A stretch of 64,000 bases of DNA. It comes from Corythucha ciliata. Lineage: Eukaryota; Arthropoda; Insecta; Hemiptera; Tingidae. Positions 45,029 through 55,241 of this stretch are shown in pieces. Below the pieces are notes generated by a model. It made no database searches, was not told the origin of the DNA, and saw nothing but the letters and a program-made list of their open reading frames with translations. The position numbers and the translations under genes were made by a program. Each line of letters opens with the position of its first letter. Position 1 is the first letter of the stretch. The stretch lies in contig CM075942.1 of the NCBI GenBank assembly GCA_038030265.1, positions 70,002,926-70,066,925 on the forward strand, given 5' to 3'.

Positions 45029-46164
45029 AATGATGAAAATGCAACTTCTTTGGCATTTCATTTTTCGCGATTGTTTCAACGATTACGTCTTCTTGTAATG
45101 CACAAAAACATCGCCAAATTCCTGATTGATGTCCCTTTTCACACAAGGAGAACATTTGGCTCAATCAGTTATCGTTCCCCTCATTCATTATCCATCACTA
45201 ATTCCGAATATCGACTGTTTTTTCAATTATTTTAATATTATCTTTGCTATTCTTGTACTTTTTGTAATTTATTAGCTTACATTCAGAGACACTCCGAGAG
45301 GTCCCTGTCCCTCACCTCACCACCTCTGGCTTCAAAACATACTTCTCCTCTAAAAAAGTTCTGTTATTCTTCACAAAGCCCATCGGTTTTTACTCTTCAA
45401 ACAGCCACTTCTTCGCGAATGTAAAATCCCGGGACTATTGCACTCCATTTGAAAGCTAACAAAATGAGGAAGTTTTTCCAATAAACCCAAAAAAATATTT
45501 TCCTCTAAGGAGTGGGAGAAAATCGCAGCTGAAAAACAAGGAAAGATACAAAAATGAAAAAATATCACTTTCCAGCAGTGTTAGTAGTAGAGCGGGGGAA
45601 TGGCATCCCCTTAACTTTGTCGTTCAATAGCATCGAGCAGAATGGTCGTGCAAATGTGAAATTTGTCTAATTTCACTACAAATTTATTGAAGTTTAATAA
45701 TTCGGGCTTGTTTTTACCTGCTAGCGAACCTCCCGATGGCTATTCATCGTTAAAGCAAAAAAGGGCTTTGGCTGTCATTCCCCCCCTAGAGGGGTAATGG
45801 CATCCCCCCAGTGGGGTAATCACATCCACTCAACTCCAGTGCTAAAAAATGGCAAAACTCTCCAGTTTATGCACCTGTGTCTTTAATGAGCATAATAATG
45901 CAAACCATTCCTCCCTGGCGTGTGTATAGTTGTTGCCCGGAAATAGTTGCCTACCCAATTTGCCTGGCAGTGATTGCAGTAAACAACATAAATCATCAAC
46001 TGAAGAATTCTTCGAAATTTTTTACTATCTTTATAAATGACTCAACTCAGTTAGAACTTAGGTAGGTAACTTTATTTCAACGCAAATTTGTAGGAACTCA
46101 ATTGGAACTAGGAACTAAATCATTATTTGAGAGAACACGTCGTATAGGAACAAATTGACTCCAT
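45029..46164. other. Unrecognised stretch
   Basis: No coding domain, RNA or tandem repeat is recognised. A GGGGGATGCCATT-like motif occurs twice near 45600 and 45800. It precedes the 3' end of the minus-strand pogo transposase. Confidence 0.35.
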
Positions 46165-46604
46165 CTACTTCAAGGGTGCACAAAGTTCACAGAGGTCATC
46201 TGATGGTCTTCCTTCGGAACACAAATAATGAGCCCACTGCTGACATCCTCCGCACTTCCACAACAGGCCGTCTTCGGTGTCATTCTCTCGGCAAATAAAG
46301 CAGAAGAGAGTTCATTCCTCAAGAATGTCATCGAGTTCGTCGTCATCACATAGATCCTCATCATCAAATCCGTGGTCGGTGTCACTGTCATCAGAATAAA
46401 CCACTTTCTTTGTCTTCTTGGCAGCTTTTTTGACGACTGGTTTTGGTGTGATCGCCTTTCTCGTCTTCTTCTGTGAGGGTCCTGCTTCAGGGTCATTGGG
46501 GATGCCGGAGGTTTCGAATTCAATGTTTCGCTTCAAGACCTCTCTTTTGGGGTTTTTGAATTTGTTCTCTTTTTCACGTTTTCTTTCCAGTTTTTCCAAC
46601 AGTT
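46165..46604 (-). pseudogene. Pogo-like transposase, C-terminal part (beyond the gypsy 4 insertion)
   Basis: Minus-strand frame begins at the gypsy 4 target site (LLEKLERKREKENKFK). It runs through a basic and acidic low-complexity region (KKAAKKTKK, then YSDDSDTDHGFDDEDL) to a TGA at 46312-46314. Without shifting frame it continues to a C-terminal zinc finger (CFICRENDTEDGLLWKC, then CQQWAHYLC and LCELC) and a stop at 46165-46167. A C-terminal PHD/CX2C-type finger after an acidic tail is usual in pogo/jerky-like transposases of insects. The rest of the protein is at 54874-55241 on the far side of gypsy 4. Confidence 0.7.
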
Positions 46605-46627
46605 TGTGAGGTGTCACAGGGAAGGGG

Positions 46628-46659
<32 letters not shown>

Positions 46660-47653
46660 AAAAGGAGCATCCAAAAGATAAAAAACTAAAATACCTATTA
46701 TAAACAAAGGGACAAGCTTGAACTTTGAGACCGAAGCTGAATAGTTGGTCGAAAAATCGAAAATGATGGAGGGGGGCCTAGACCTAATCTTTCCGTAAAC
46801 GAGGAAAAGGTGACACATCGTGGGAGGAAGGCAACAAAAGTGCGTGGAAGAAATAAATCACTCTCATCTCTTCAAATTAATTGGAGTATATCGCCGTGGG
46901 ACTTGATCAACTTTTCGACTGGTTAAGATCAACTGCAAAGAAGTCGCGGTAACATTACCCATTTAATATACCAAATTAAATCTCAGCTAATCAAAAAATC
47001 GTCTCACAGAGACTTCATCCTTTCGGAGAATAAATTTGAACTCCATTCTTTATCTTTGTCTTACGCCGCTTGCTCCTCGAGTTACTGGCAGCCCACGATA
47101 GAAGAAGAAAAAGAGCCTCGTCGCAGCGTCTCAACCGAACACATCTCCGGCGAATTGGCCGTTAAGCAAAAGGGAGGTAGGGCGCATGAATTAGTACCGG
47201 GGGGCCCCCTCGTCCGTCCCAACAATTTTGCACGCTCCTTCAAGCTAATTTATTAACCATACGATAAGAAGTTGGATTTCGACGACAAACACAATAGACA
47301 CTGACACCTGGGTTGAATTGTATCGAGACTACACAAACAAAAAAGAGGAACATAATGCTGTAGCTCAAATAAACGAAATTTATTTAAAACGAAAGAAAAC
47401 TCGCACGCTCAATTATACCCGAACATTCACCCAGCAGCGGAAGCGAAGAGGAAGCTGAGAGCGCACGCTACCACGACGGCGAGCCGGTAACGGGGATCTC
47501 CTACGACCTTAAGACCTATGTCGAGTAAGTCACCGTGGCTAACCTTGTTTCAGAGGCGCCTTACGACTGCGAACACCACCACGGGGTAGCCCGAACTCGA
47601 CGACATAAGTACACGCAAAACTAAACTAAAATAAAACGAAAGAACAACACACA
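46605..47653 (+). repeat. Gypsy 4 5' LTR (1049 bp)
   Basis: Near-identical to 53816-54873. Contains an (AT)n run at about 46636, then AAAAAGGAGC. A 66-codon open frame at 47056 is duplicated in the other LTR but lacks an ATG and is probably not coding. Confidence 0.95.
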
Positions 47654-48032
47654 ATTGGCATCCCTTGTGTCTAACTCTCCTTTATCGGCTATATCTCATA
47701 AGTGCGTAGCATTACTTGTTATTTGTGGAGCGTGCATAGTCTTATTAAATACTTTTTCTTTTGACGGACTAGAGGGAAGAGGAAAGTAGACTGGGCTGAG
47801 TCATACGTTTTCAAGTTAAAGATTTGCCTCTTTCCTTTAAAGATTCATTCAGAACTACAATTAATAATTTATTCTTAAAAGTTAAAGTAGGTTCATATTA
47901 AGTTCCAGTAAAATAAAAAATAGGAAAAAGGGGGGGTATCGAATCCAACTTCTTTGAAATTCTTAATAGTACAAGCGGCAAAAGACCTTTGTTAGGCATC
48001 CCTTATGAAGTGAAAAATATGGTGAGCACGCG
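47654..48032 (+). promoter_or_regulatory. Gypsy 4 leader with primer-binding site
   Basis: TGGCATCCCTTGTG starts at 47656, two bases after the LTR, at the position where a tRNA 3' end would pair. The remaining ~360 bp up to the gag ATG is non-coding and would hold packaging signals. I cannot assign the priming tRNA. Confidence 0.55.
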
Positions 48033-49465
48033 ATGAATAATAAAGGGGTCACAGCCACCGATGAATCCACACTCCCTACGATTCCTATGAGTGATTTGTC
48101 CGGTGAAGTTCAAACACCGCCGGGCACTAAAACATTAATTTCGCCACTCGGCACAGTGAGGCGTTATTTACCCTCAACATTAACAGGCACCGCGATGGAA
48201 CCTGTGGCTCATCAAATAGGTGCACAGTCGACACCCCTGCGACGAGTTACGACGGCAGAAGAACGTGATGGAACAGCGACCACGAATAAATCAGGAGGAC
48301 ACGATCGTCAAAATCGAGACCTGTTAGACTGCCTCGAAGAACTCTTAAAAGGCACACCGAGACGCTTGGCAGCAAAATCGACTCTGTAGCACAAGAGATG
48401 CAACGTTTTAAAATTGATACCCGAACGGAAATGGACGAGTTAAAAACTACAACGGCTGAAAGTATCACGTCTTTAGAACGGAGGGTGGACGACCAAGCTT
48501 CTAACACGGAGGTCCTTAACCTTAGGGTGAACGAGGTGGAGCATCAGCTCAAATTTTCATCTTCAAGAGATTCTCCATCAACAGAACTATTACCTTCACC
48601 TCCTTCACAGTTACATTGGTTCTCACCCGAAGATTTAAAATTTGAAAATTCTAAACGGACTTGTCCTCATGAGTTTCTCGCTCATATTCGAACCGTCACA
48701 GGACGAAGAGGGACCACGATTAGCGCCCTACATCTTATTTTGACTCGCTGTTTGACGGGAGAGGCGAAAGTTTGGTTTATGCTAGAGAAAGACAAATTAA
48801 AGTCAGTCGAACAATTTGAGTCTGTCTTTATAGAGAGATTTGGTGGAGCCAAATACCTCATGCACCTGAATAGACGTTTATACTCGGAGGATTATGCCAT
48901 GTGTTCTGATAAGTCACCAGAACAGTACGCCGCAGACCTTTTCGTCCGTTTTAAATCCGCTTTGGGAGACAACCTGATAGAATCGGACTTTGTTAGAGCC
49001 TTAGCCAAACATTTCGGCCCGAACGTCGACTCGGTGGTTCGACTTCAGAACATTGAAAGAGTGACGACCCTCATAGACCATATTCAGAGAGTGGGCAAAC
49101 GAGAAATTCTCGATAACCTGAGGTCACGAGGACGACTAAACTCACCGAAATTTCAGTTCCAGTGGAAATACCCTCAACAGAACTTCGAGACCCCTGGGAA
49201 AAGCAGATGGGACCGCGACAGTGATCATAAGGAGGAAAAAGTAACCTACGGGCAGACCGATCGCAGAGGAGAAAATAGAATTATCGATCGACGGACCAAA
49301 CGAATGCACGCAATGACCGTAGGGGACCATTATCGCTGGGCGAACGTTTCTAACAGGGCGGCTGTTTCTCAAGGCTCCTCGGTGGTTGAACCAAATTCAC
49401 ATCATGAGACTTCACCAGTGCCAAAAAACGGGGATGCGAGGGTGATGGCGCAAAAGGACAGCTAA
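48033..49465 (+). pseudogene. Gypsy 4 gag, one 1-nt frameshift
   Basis: ATG 48033 opens a frame whose end (DLLDCLEELLK) passes, after loss of one A in an A-run at about 48347, into the frame that runs to 49465. The joined region near the shift is coiled-coil-like (TLGSKIDSVAQEMQRF, SITSLERRVDDQ). The capsid follows (WFSPEDLKFENSKRTCPHEF, LTGEAKVWFMLEKDKL, FESVFIERFGG), matching Ty3/gypsy capsids. A basic arginine-rich tail replaces a CCHC knuckle, which I do not see. The last 58 nt overlap the pol frame. The indel is either a true mutation or a homopolymer error in the assembly. Confidence 0.85.
49423..49429 (+). promoter_or_regulatory. -1 ribosomal frameshift site A AAA AAC between gag and pol
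   Basis: The gag codons here are CCA AAA AAC, so the heptamer A AAA AAC is in the correct register for tandem -1 slippage. The pol frame is open from 49408, with its last upstream stop (TGA) at 49405-49407. The gag stop follows at 49463-49465. After slippage the frame reads on without a stop into the JAMM domain. An inverted pair TGCG (49435-49438) / CGCA (49449-49452), whose loop GGTGAT (49441-49446) complements ATCACC (49482-49487), could form a pseudoknot five bases downstream. Confidence 0.75.
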
Positions 49466-52400
49466 AAGAGGACACACCGCTATCACCTGAAGAAAAAATT
49501 AATGCGCAGGACTTGTCAACAAAATCGCCGATTGAGCCGAATTATATAATACATATACCACGTGACTTTGAAAAAATATTCTTGCAACAAGCTGAGTCTG
49601 AGCTGAAGAAAGGATTCGAAACATGTGCCTGGATAGGAGCACAAAGAAAACCCGGTCAGCAGTACATAGTCACATCGTTGATTTTACCCCCCCAGACCTC
49701 AACACCAAACTCATGTACGGCGCATGGGGAAATCGAGGTTCAGACAGTACTAAATGAGAGGAACGAAGAAATTGTAGGATGGATACATACCCACCCGACG
49801 CAATCCGCGTTCTTGTCATCTGTAGACCTGCACATGCAGGCGACGTTGCAAAAAATAGCGCAGCATGCAATCGCAATAGTATGTGCACCTCGGTATGATG
49901 ACACACAAATATATCATCTCACGCACCTTGGAGAATACGTTCTGTCAAGATGTGAAAAGGTTGGGCACCATCAACACGAAGCGCGGCTCCCACTCTACGA
50001 TGTAGCGTCGCACTGTAGGAGAAACGACGATCTTTCATTGGAAATCCTGGACCTACGAAATCATTCTCTTTCTGTGATGAACATTTTTGATGACTTGGAT
50101 GGTGATGACGACAATAACTTAGGCAAGGGGACTGCACAGATCCAAGGAAGCCCGCCACCGGTGATCAGATGCCAAGTAGGAGAGGTACACTCAGCTGCTC
50201 TTTTAGACTCGGGGTCACAAGTCTCGGCAATCTCCGAAAAGTTTTACAATACAAAAGTCAGTAATACGATCAAACATGAAAGGCTACCGGCTCAAAGCCT
50301 CACTATTCAAGGTGCGGTGACGAAAAAATCATACCACGTCAAATATCAAGTTTTATTACCATTCTCCCTTGGTAACGGGGGTCTTCAAGCATCCTTCCTT
50401 GTGGTACCTCGGTTAAATTTTGAATTAATTCTGGGACAAGATCTTCTTAAAGCATGGCAAGCAGTCATTGATTTCAAGAATCACCAAGCGAGCTTCAAGC
50501 TAGATGAAAAAGAATCGGTTCTCCATTTCCACCCTTGTAACATGAAATCAATTTGTATGCTTAACGGGAAGAATGAAGAACAAGAGGTCTCGGACTCCCA
50601 ACTGTGTAACTCAGCAGGTGATTTTGACCAAGTACCAACCGATTGTATCGAGAACTTCAAGCAGCTACTCGAAAAATACCAGAACATATTCAGTGAAAAA
50701 CCGGGCTGCATACGTGGGGCAGAGCACACAATAACTCTGGACGACCCAACTCCCTTCAAATCCTACCAGTACGAAATAAAAGCAGCAGATATTGGAGAAG
50801 TTGAAGAGGAACTCGAATCAATGCTACGACTAGGAATAATAGAACCGTCTGACAGCCCGTACCTTAACCCATTATGGGTGGTGCGCAAGAAAAATGGAAA
50901 AATCCGATTAGTCCTAGATGCCAGGTTACTCAATTCCAAAATTGTCAAACAACATCAAATTCCTCAAAATTTCGAAGACATCGTCAAAGATGCCGGGAAA
51001 ATCCAAGCCATCAGCACTATGGACCTGACATCATCATTCTATCAAGTACCGCTGCATCCCGCCTCACGGAAGTATACAGCATTTCGCTTCAAGGGCCTCA
51101 CCTACCACTTCAAAAGGACCGCTTTCGGCTTGTCCACATCAACTTCGGCGCTGGAAAAAAGTTTGCGGCCACTCATACCACGAGAACTACAGCGGAACAT
51201 CAAAACGTATGTCGACGATATCATCATTTATTCATCTTCGAACGAACAACACTTGCAGCACTTGGAGGCATTTTTCAAAATATGTGACAAAGAAGGAATC
51301 ACCTTAAATCGTGAAAAATGTGTTTTCTTCCGAAAGCAACTTAAAGTCCTAGGCCACATATTCACAGATAGAGGCATTCGGAAGGACCCTGATAAAGTCA
51401 AGGCGATGAGAGAGTTTCCAACCCCAAAATCAAAGAAGAAACTCCAAAGCTTCTTAGGCCTGCTAAATTATTATTCTCGCTTTGTCGAACGATATGCCGA
51501 CAAAGCTCAACCTCTCTTCCAACTTCTGGCAAAGGACGCTAAATGGCAATGGACTGAACATCACCAAAAGACTTTTGACGAATTAAAGCAGGCGATGGCC
51601 GAAGAAGTGGAGCTTCAATATCCGGACTACACTAAAGAGTTCTACATCGACGCTGATGCCAGCGCAACGGCGACAGCAGGCATTCTATACCAAATAAGCG
51701 ACAAAGACGTCCGGGTACCGATAGCCTTTATGAGTCACATATTAACACCGGCACAAAAAAACTACACAGTAACAGAGCGAGAAATTCTAGCAATAGTGCT
51801 GTGCATACAAAAATTCTATACCTTCGTCGGAGGACATCCAATGGTTATCAGAACGGACCATCAGGCCATAACCTTTCTAAAAACGTGTCGTAATCCTTCT
51901 CCGAGGCTCCACCGTTGGCTGGAATACTTACAACGTCTACCGATAACCTACCAATACATTCCTGGTAAACAAAATGTCGCTGCTGACGCACTAAGCAGAA
52001 GTACATCGGAACATGAACGGTCCTCTCCGGAACACCAACCACTTTCCATCGCAGTAATCACAAGGGCGAAGGCAAAGCTGCACGAATATCCTATGTTGAA
52101 AGACATCGCCAACGAACAGGGGAATGACCCAGAGTTGCAACAAAAGAAGGAGAAGAGCCCCGAACATTTTCAAGAGGTTAATGGGATGTGGTACCAAAAC
52201 TGTGAAGGAAGATGGCTCCTGTACCTTCCGAAGTCCTTACTTCACACATTCGTGACGAAATTACACAAACAATTTATTCATGCAGGCACCAATAAATGTT
52301 TTAAAGTTATAAAGGAAACATTCACATCATACAAGCTCCGAATTAGAATCAAAAAGACGTTAATCTCATGTGCCGAGTGCCAATACAATAAGCAAAACTT

Positions 52401-53276
52401 TTCTGGAACACCATTAGCAACAGATTTCTTGAAGCCAGTAAGAAAACTCGACATTGTCGCGGTGGACCACCTTGGACCACTTCCGGCATCAGCGAATAGA
52501 ACGAAATACATATTGACATTAGTCGACAATTTAACAAAGTACGTCCGACTTCTCCCAGTCCGCACAGTTAGAGCTCAAGAAACACTAGCCAAATTTAAAG
52601 CGTACGTCAAGGACAACGGGAAGCCACGAGCCGTCATCACGGATAAGGGAACATGTTTCACGTCGAAATTATGGACGGACTACATGCATACGATGGGGAT
52701 CGAACAAAAGTTAGTACCCCTTCGAAGGCCAAATGTCAACCTGGCGGAGAGGGTCCATAAAGAGATTAACACAATGCTACGGATCCTAGTGGCAAAGAAG
52801 CAGGAGGCATGGGCTCAACATCTCGGACGAATCGAAGATACCCTAAACAATATGCATCACGCAACAATAGGTATGACGCCCCAAGAGGCTTGGACAGGCA
52901 AGAAACCGGAAAGAGAGTGGCAATTCCTAGCATATCCAACGGAAGACTTACAAGTGTGGGATAGGGACGCCCTGGATAAGCACTTAGTCGACCACATCCA
53001 GCTGGTCCGACAACCGTACTGTGAGAAACAGAACAAAAGATGTTCAAAAGAAAATTCGTTGAAACTGGGTACCAGGGTTCTCGTTCGGCAGTTTCCACAA
53101 AGTCGCAAAATCGAGAAGCGCAATGCGAAACTGATGCCACTATACCGTGGTCCATGCATTGTAGAGCAGCGTATTGGAAGGGCTGTATACGTGGTTAGAG
53201 ACCTAAAAACATCCAGATCAACTATTGCGCACCGTACCTGTCTGAAAATTTGGCATGAGCCTCAAGGTTCAAAATA

Positions 53277-53277
<1 letters not shown>
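49430..53277 (+). CDS. Gypsy 4 Pol: AMSH-like JAMM deubiquitinase, protease, RT, RNase H, integrase
   Basis: Uninterrupted. No ATG opens it, so it is expected as a Gag-Pol fusion. Residues are numbered from the TTG at 49513. Residues ~10-182 form a JAMM/MPN+ domain: Glu36 (FETCAWIG), then GWIHTHPTQSAFLSSVDLH with His92, His94, Ser102 and Asp105 as the zinc and catalytic set. His107, Cys147, His153 and His155 match the second zinc site of AMSH/AMSH-LP, proteases that cleave K63-linked ubiquitin. An acidic linker follows (~193-200). Protease: LLDSGSQVSAIS, Asp232. RT: IRLVLDARLLN, AFGLSTSTSALEKSL, YVDD at 566-569. RNase H: YIDADASATATAG, Asp713. Integrase: HHCC, then D985, D1044 and E1079. The rest is ordinary Ty3/gypsy. 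A host AMSH gene capture is the likely origin of the first domain. Deubiquitinase activity is inferred from residues, not shown. Confidence 0.93.
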
Positions 53278-53321
<44 letters not shown>

Positions 53322-53345
53322 ATAATAATAATAAAAAAAAAAAAG
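53278..53345 (+). repeat. Poly(A) and (AAT)n run after the pol stop
   Basis: About 38 A, then (AAT)5-6, then another A-run, starting 3-4 bases after the pol stop. Unusual inside an LTR element's 3' untranslated region. Confidence 0.9.
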
Positions 53346-53815
53346 TTATAGTTTGACAGTTTTGTTGTGTTTATGATTAATATTTATTCTACTTTGTCGT
53401 GCAATAGCCGTAAGTGATTTGGTCGTTACAAGGGAGGCTCAAGATTGGAATAAGCGTTTGACTGGAGAGAGCTGGGGAAGACGTGCAATCCGACCAGAGG
53501 AGGGAAGATCGACCATCAGAACAGGACCTTGAAGGAACAAAACATAAGACGTAATGGAGGAGGGCATATCCGGCTAGGATAGTCGGTGCCCAGTGGAGCA
53601 TTGATGTAGAAATCGACGGGAGGAGTACGGTTTTTTTTAAGTTTACCCGCCAAGAGGCCTGAAATGGTGCGTAGGCCAGACCGAATCGGCAAGGAGGAGC
53701 GGACGCCCCGACGGCTCCAGGAGGATTCTTCGAACAACTACGAGGAATCTTTTGTGACGTACTAGATATTAGCAAATTTTGGCGAAGCAAAATTTTTTTC
53801 CGGAGGGGGGGATAT
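53346..53815 (+). promoter_or_regulatory. Gypsy 4 3' untranslated region with polypurine tract
   Basis: About 470 bp without an env-like ORF. It ends in CGGAGGGGGGGATAT at 53801-53815, the polypurine tract, directly before the 3' LTR. Confidence 0.65.
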
Positions 53816-53838
53816 TGTGAGGTGTCACAGGGAAGGGG

Positions 53839-53880
<42 letters not shown>

Positions 53881-54873
53881 AAGGAGCATCCAAAAGATAA
53901 AAAACTAAAATACCTATTATAAACAAAGGGACAAGCTTGAACTTTGAGACCGAAGCTGAATAGTTGGTCGAAAAATCGAAAAATGATGGAGGGGGGCCTA
54001 GACCTAATCTTTCCGTAAACGAGGAAAAGGTGACACATCGTGGGAGGAAGGCAACAAAAGTGCGTGGAAGAAATAAATCACTCTCATCTCTTCAAATTAA
54101 TTGGAGTATATCGCCGTGGGACTTGATCAACTTTTCGACTGGTTAAGATCAACTGCAAAGAAGTCGCGGTAACATTACCCATTTAATATACCAAATTAAA
54201 TCTCAGCTAATCAAAAAATCGTCTCACAGAGACTTCATCCTTTCGGAGAATAAATTTGAACTCCATTCTTTATCTTTGTCTTACGCCGCTTGCTCCTCGA
54301 GTTACTGGCAGCCCACGATAGAAGAAGAAAAAGAGCCTCGTCGCAGCGTCTCAACCGAACACATCTCCGGCGAATTGGCCGTTAAGCAAAAGGGAGGTAG
54401 GGCGCATGAATTAGTACCGGGGGGCCCCCTCGTCCGTCCCAACAATTTTGCACGCTCCTTCAAGCTAATTTATTAACCATACGATAAGAAGTTGGATTTC
54501 GACGACAAACACAATAGACACTGACACCTGGGTTGAATTGTATCGAGACTACACAAACAAAAAAGAGGAACATAATGCTGTAGCTCAAATAAACGAAATT
54601 TATTTAAAACGAAAGAAAACTCGCACGCTCAATTATACCCGAACATTCACCCAGCAGCGGAAGCGAAGAGGAAGCTGAGAGCGCACGCTACCACGACGGC
54701 GAGCCGGTAACGGGGATCTCCTACGACCTTAAGACCTATGTCGAGTAAGTCACCGTGGCTAACCTTGTTTCAGAGGCGCCTTACGACTGCGAACACCACC
54801 ACGGGGTAGCCCGAACTCGACGACATAAGTACACGCAAAACTAAACTAAAATAAAACGAAAGAACAACACACA
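53816..54873 (+). repeat. Gypsy 4 3' LTR (1058 bp)
   Basis: Matches 46605-47653 with a longer (AT)n tract, a TAAATAAAAA variant beside it and one extra A near 53980. Followed by the AGTT target duplication at 54874. Confidence 0.95.
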
Positions 54874-55241
54874 AGTTCTTCTTTCCTAGGAGTTGCTGTT
54901 AAGATTTCGGAATGCTGCTTTGCTCTTCCTCCTCTTTTTGCAGGATTAGTTTTACTGGAAGAGGCATAAAAGATTCAATGGGGCTAGTCTCCTCTCCAGA
55001 CCATTGAGAAGTGGACGGTGCAGATGAGTCTAGGATGACTGGTAGCTCCTGGGCCTGACTTTGAGTGAGAACATCAGCAGCCAGGAAATCCTCATCAGTA
55101 AAGATACCAGGATTCAGTGGGTAGATTCCAGCACTACGAAACCCAGAAACGGCAGTCCCTAAAGTTGCTGCCCTTGCATAGGCCAAATTGAAAAGTTCAG
55201 CCAGATCAAAAGGCGTTATTTTCTTGAGAGCCTCAGTCCTC
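54874..55241 (-). pseudogene. Pogo-like transposase, part upstream of the gypsy 4 insertion
   Basis: Minus strand from the gap edge at 55241: FDLAELFNLAYARAATLG, then AVSGFRSAGIYPLNPGIFTD and EDFLAADVLTQSQ. The 'GFR-x-GIYP-x-N...DEDF' block is the end of the DDE_1 domain in pogo/jerky-like transposases. The frame closes at a TAA at about 54899; an indel then leads to PRKEELLEKLERKREK, which joins the piece at 46604 across gypsy 4. The catalytic DDE part is lost in the 500-N gap. Confidence 0.75.

Larger units (their letters stand above)
46605..54873 (+). mobile_element. Gypsy element 4: complete Ty3/gypsy retrotransposon carrying an AMSH-like JAMM deubiquitinase
   Basis: 8269 bp. LTRs at 46605-47653 and 53816-54873 begin TGTGAGGTGTCAC and end ACAACACACA. 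They differ, by eye, only in the (AT)n run and one extra A. AGTT flanks both ends (46601-46604 region and 54874-54877). A TGGCATCCCTTG primer-binding-site-like sequence lies 2 nt after the 5' LTR. A GGAGGGGGGGATAT-type polypurine tract abuts the 3' LTR. Order inside: leader, gag, -1 frameshift signal, JAMM-protease-RT-RNase H-integrase pol, poly(A)/(AAT)n run, 3' LTR. No env-like ORF. It lies in the opposite orientation inside a pogo transposase. Apart from one 1-nt indel in gag it looks competent and young. Confidence 0.95.

Noticed and set aside
46312..46818. The 5' half of the minus-strand 168-codon ORF crossing the LTR border
   Set aside because: Everything upstream of 46604 is antisense LTR sequence including the (AT)n run; only the part below 46604 is transposase.
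47056..47256. 66-codon ORF repeated in both LTRs (47056 and 54276)
   Set aside because: No ATG and no family; duplicated only because it lies in the LTR.
49670..49906. Minus-strand ORFs opposite the JAMM domain
   Set aside because: Antisense shadows of the pol frame.
53389..53889. Possible env or accessory ORF on the minus strand between pol and the 3' LTR of gypsy 4
   Set aside because: Wrong strand, starts in the (AT)n run of the LTR, and has no signal peptide or transmembrane pattern of an envelope gene.
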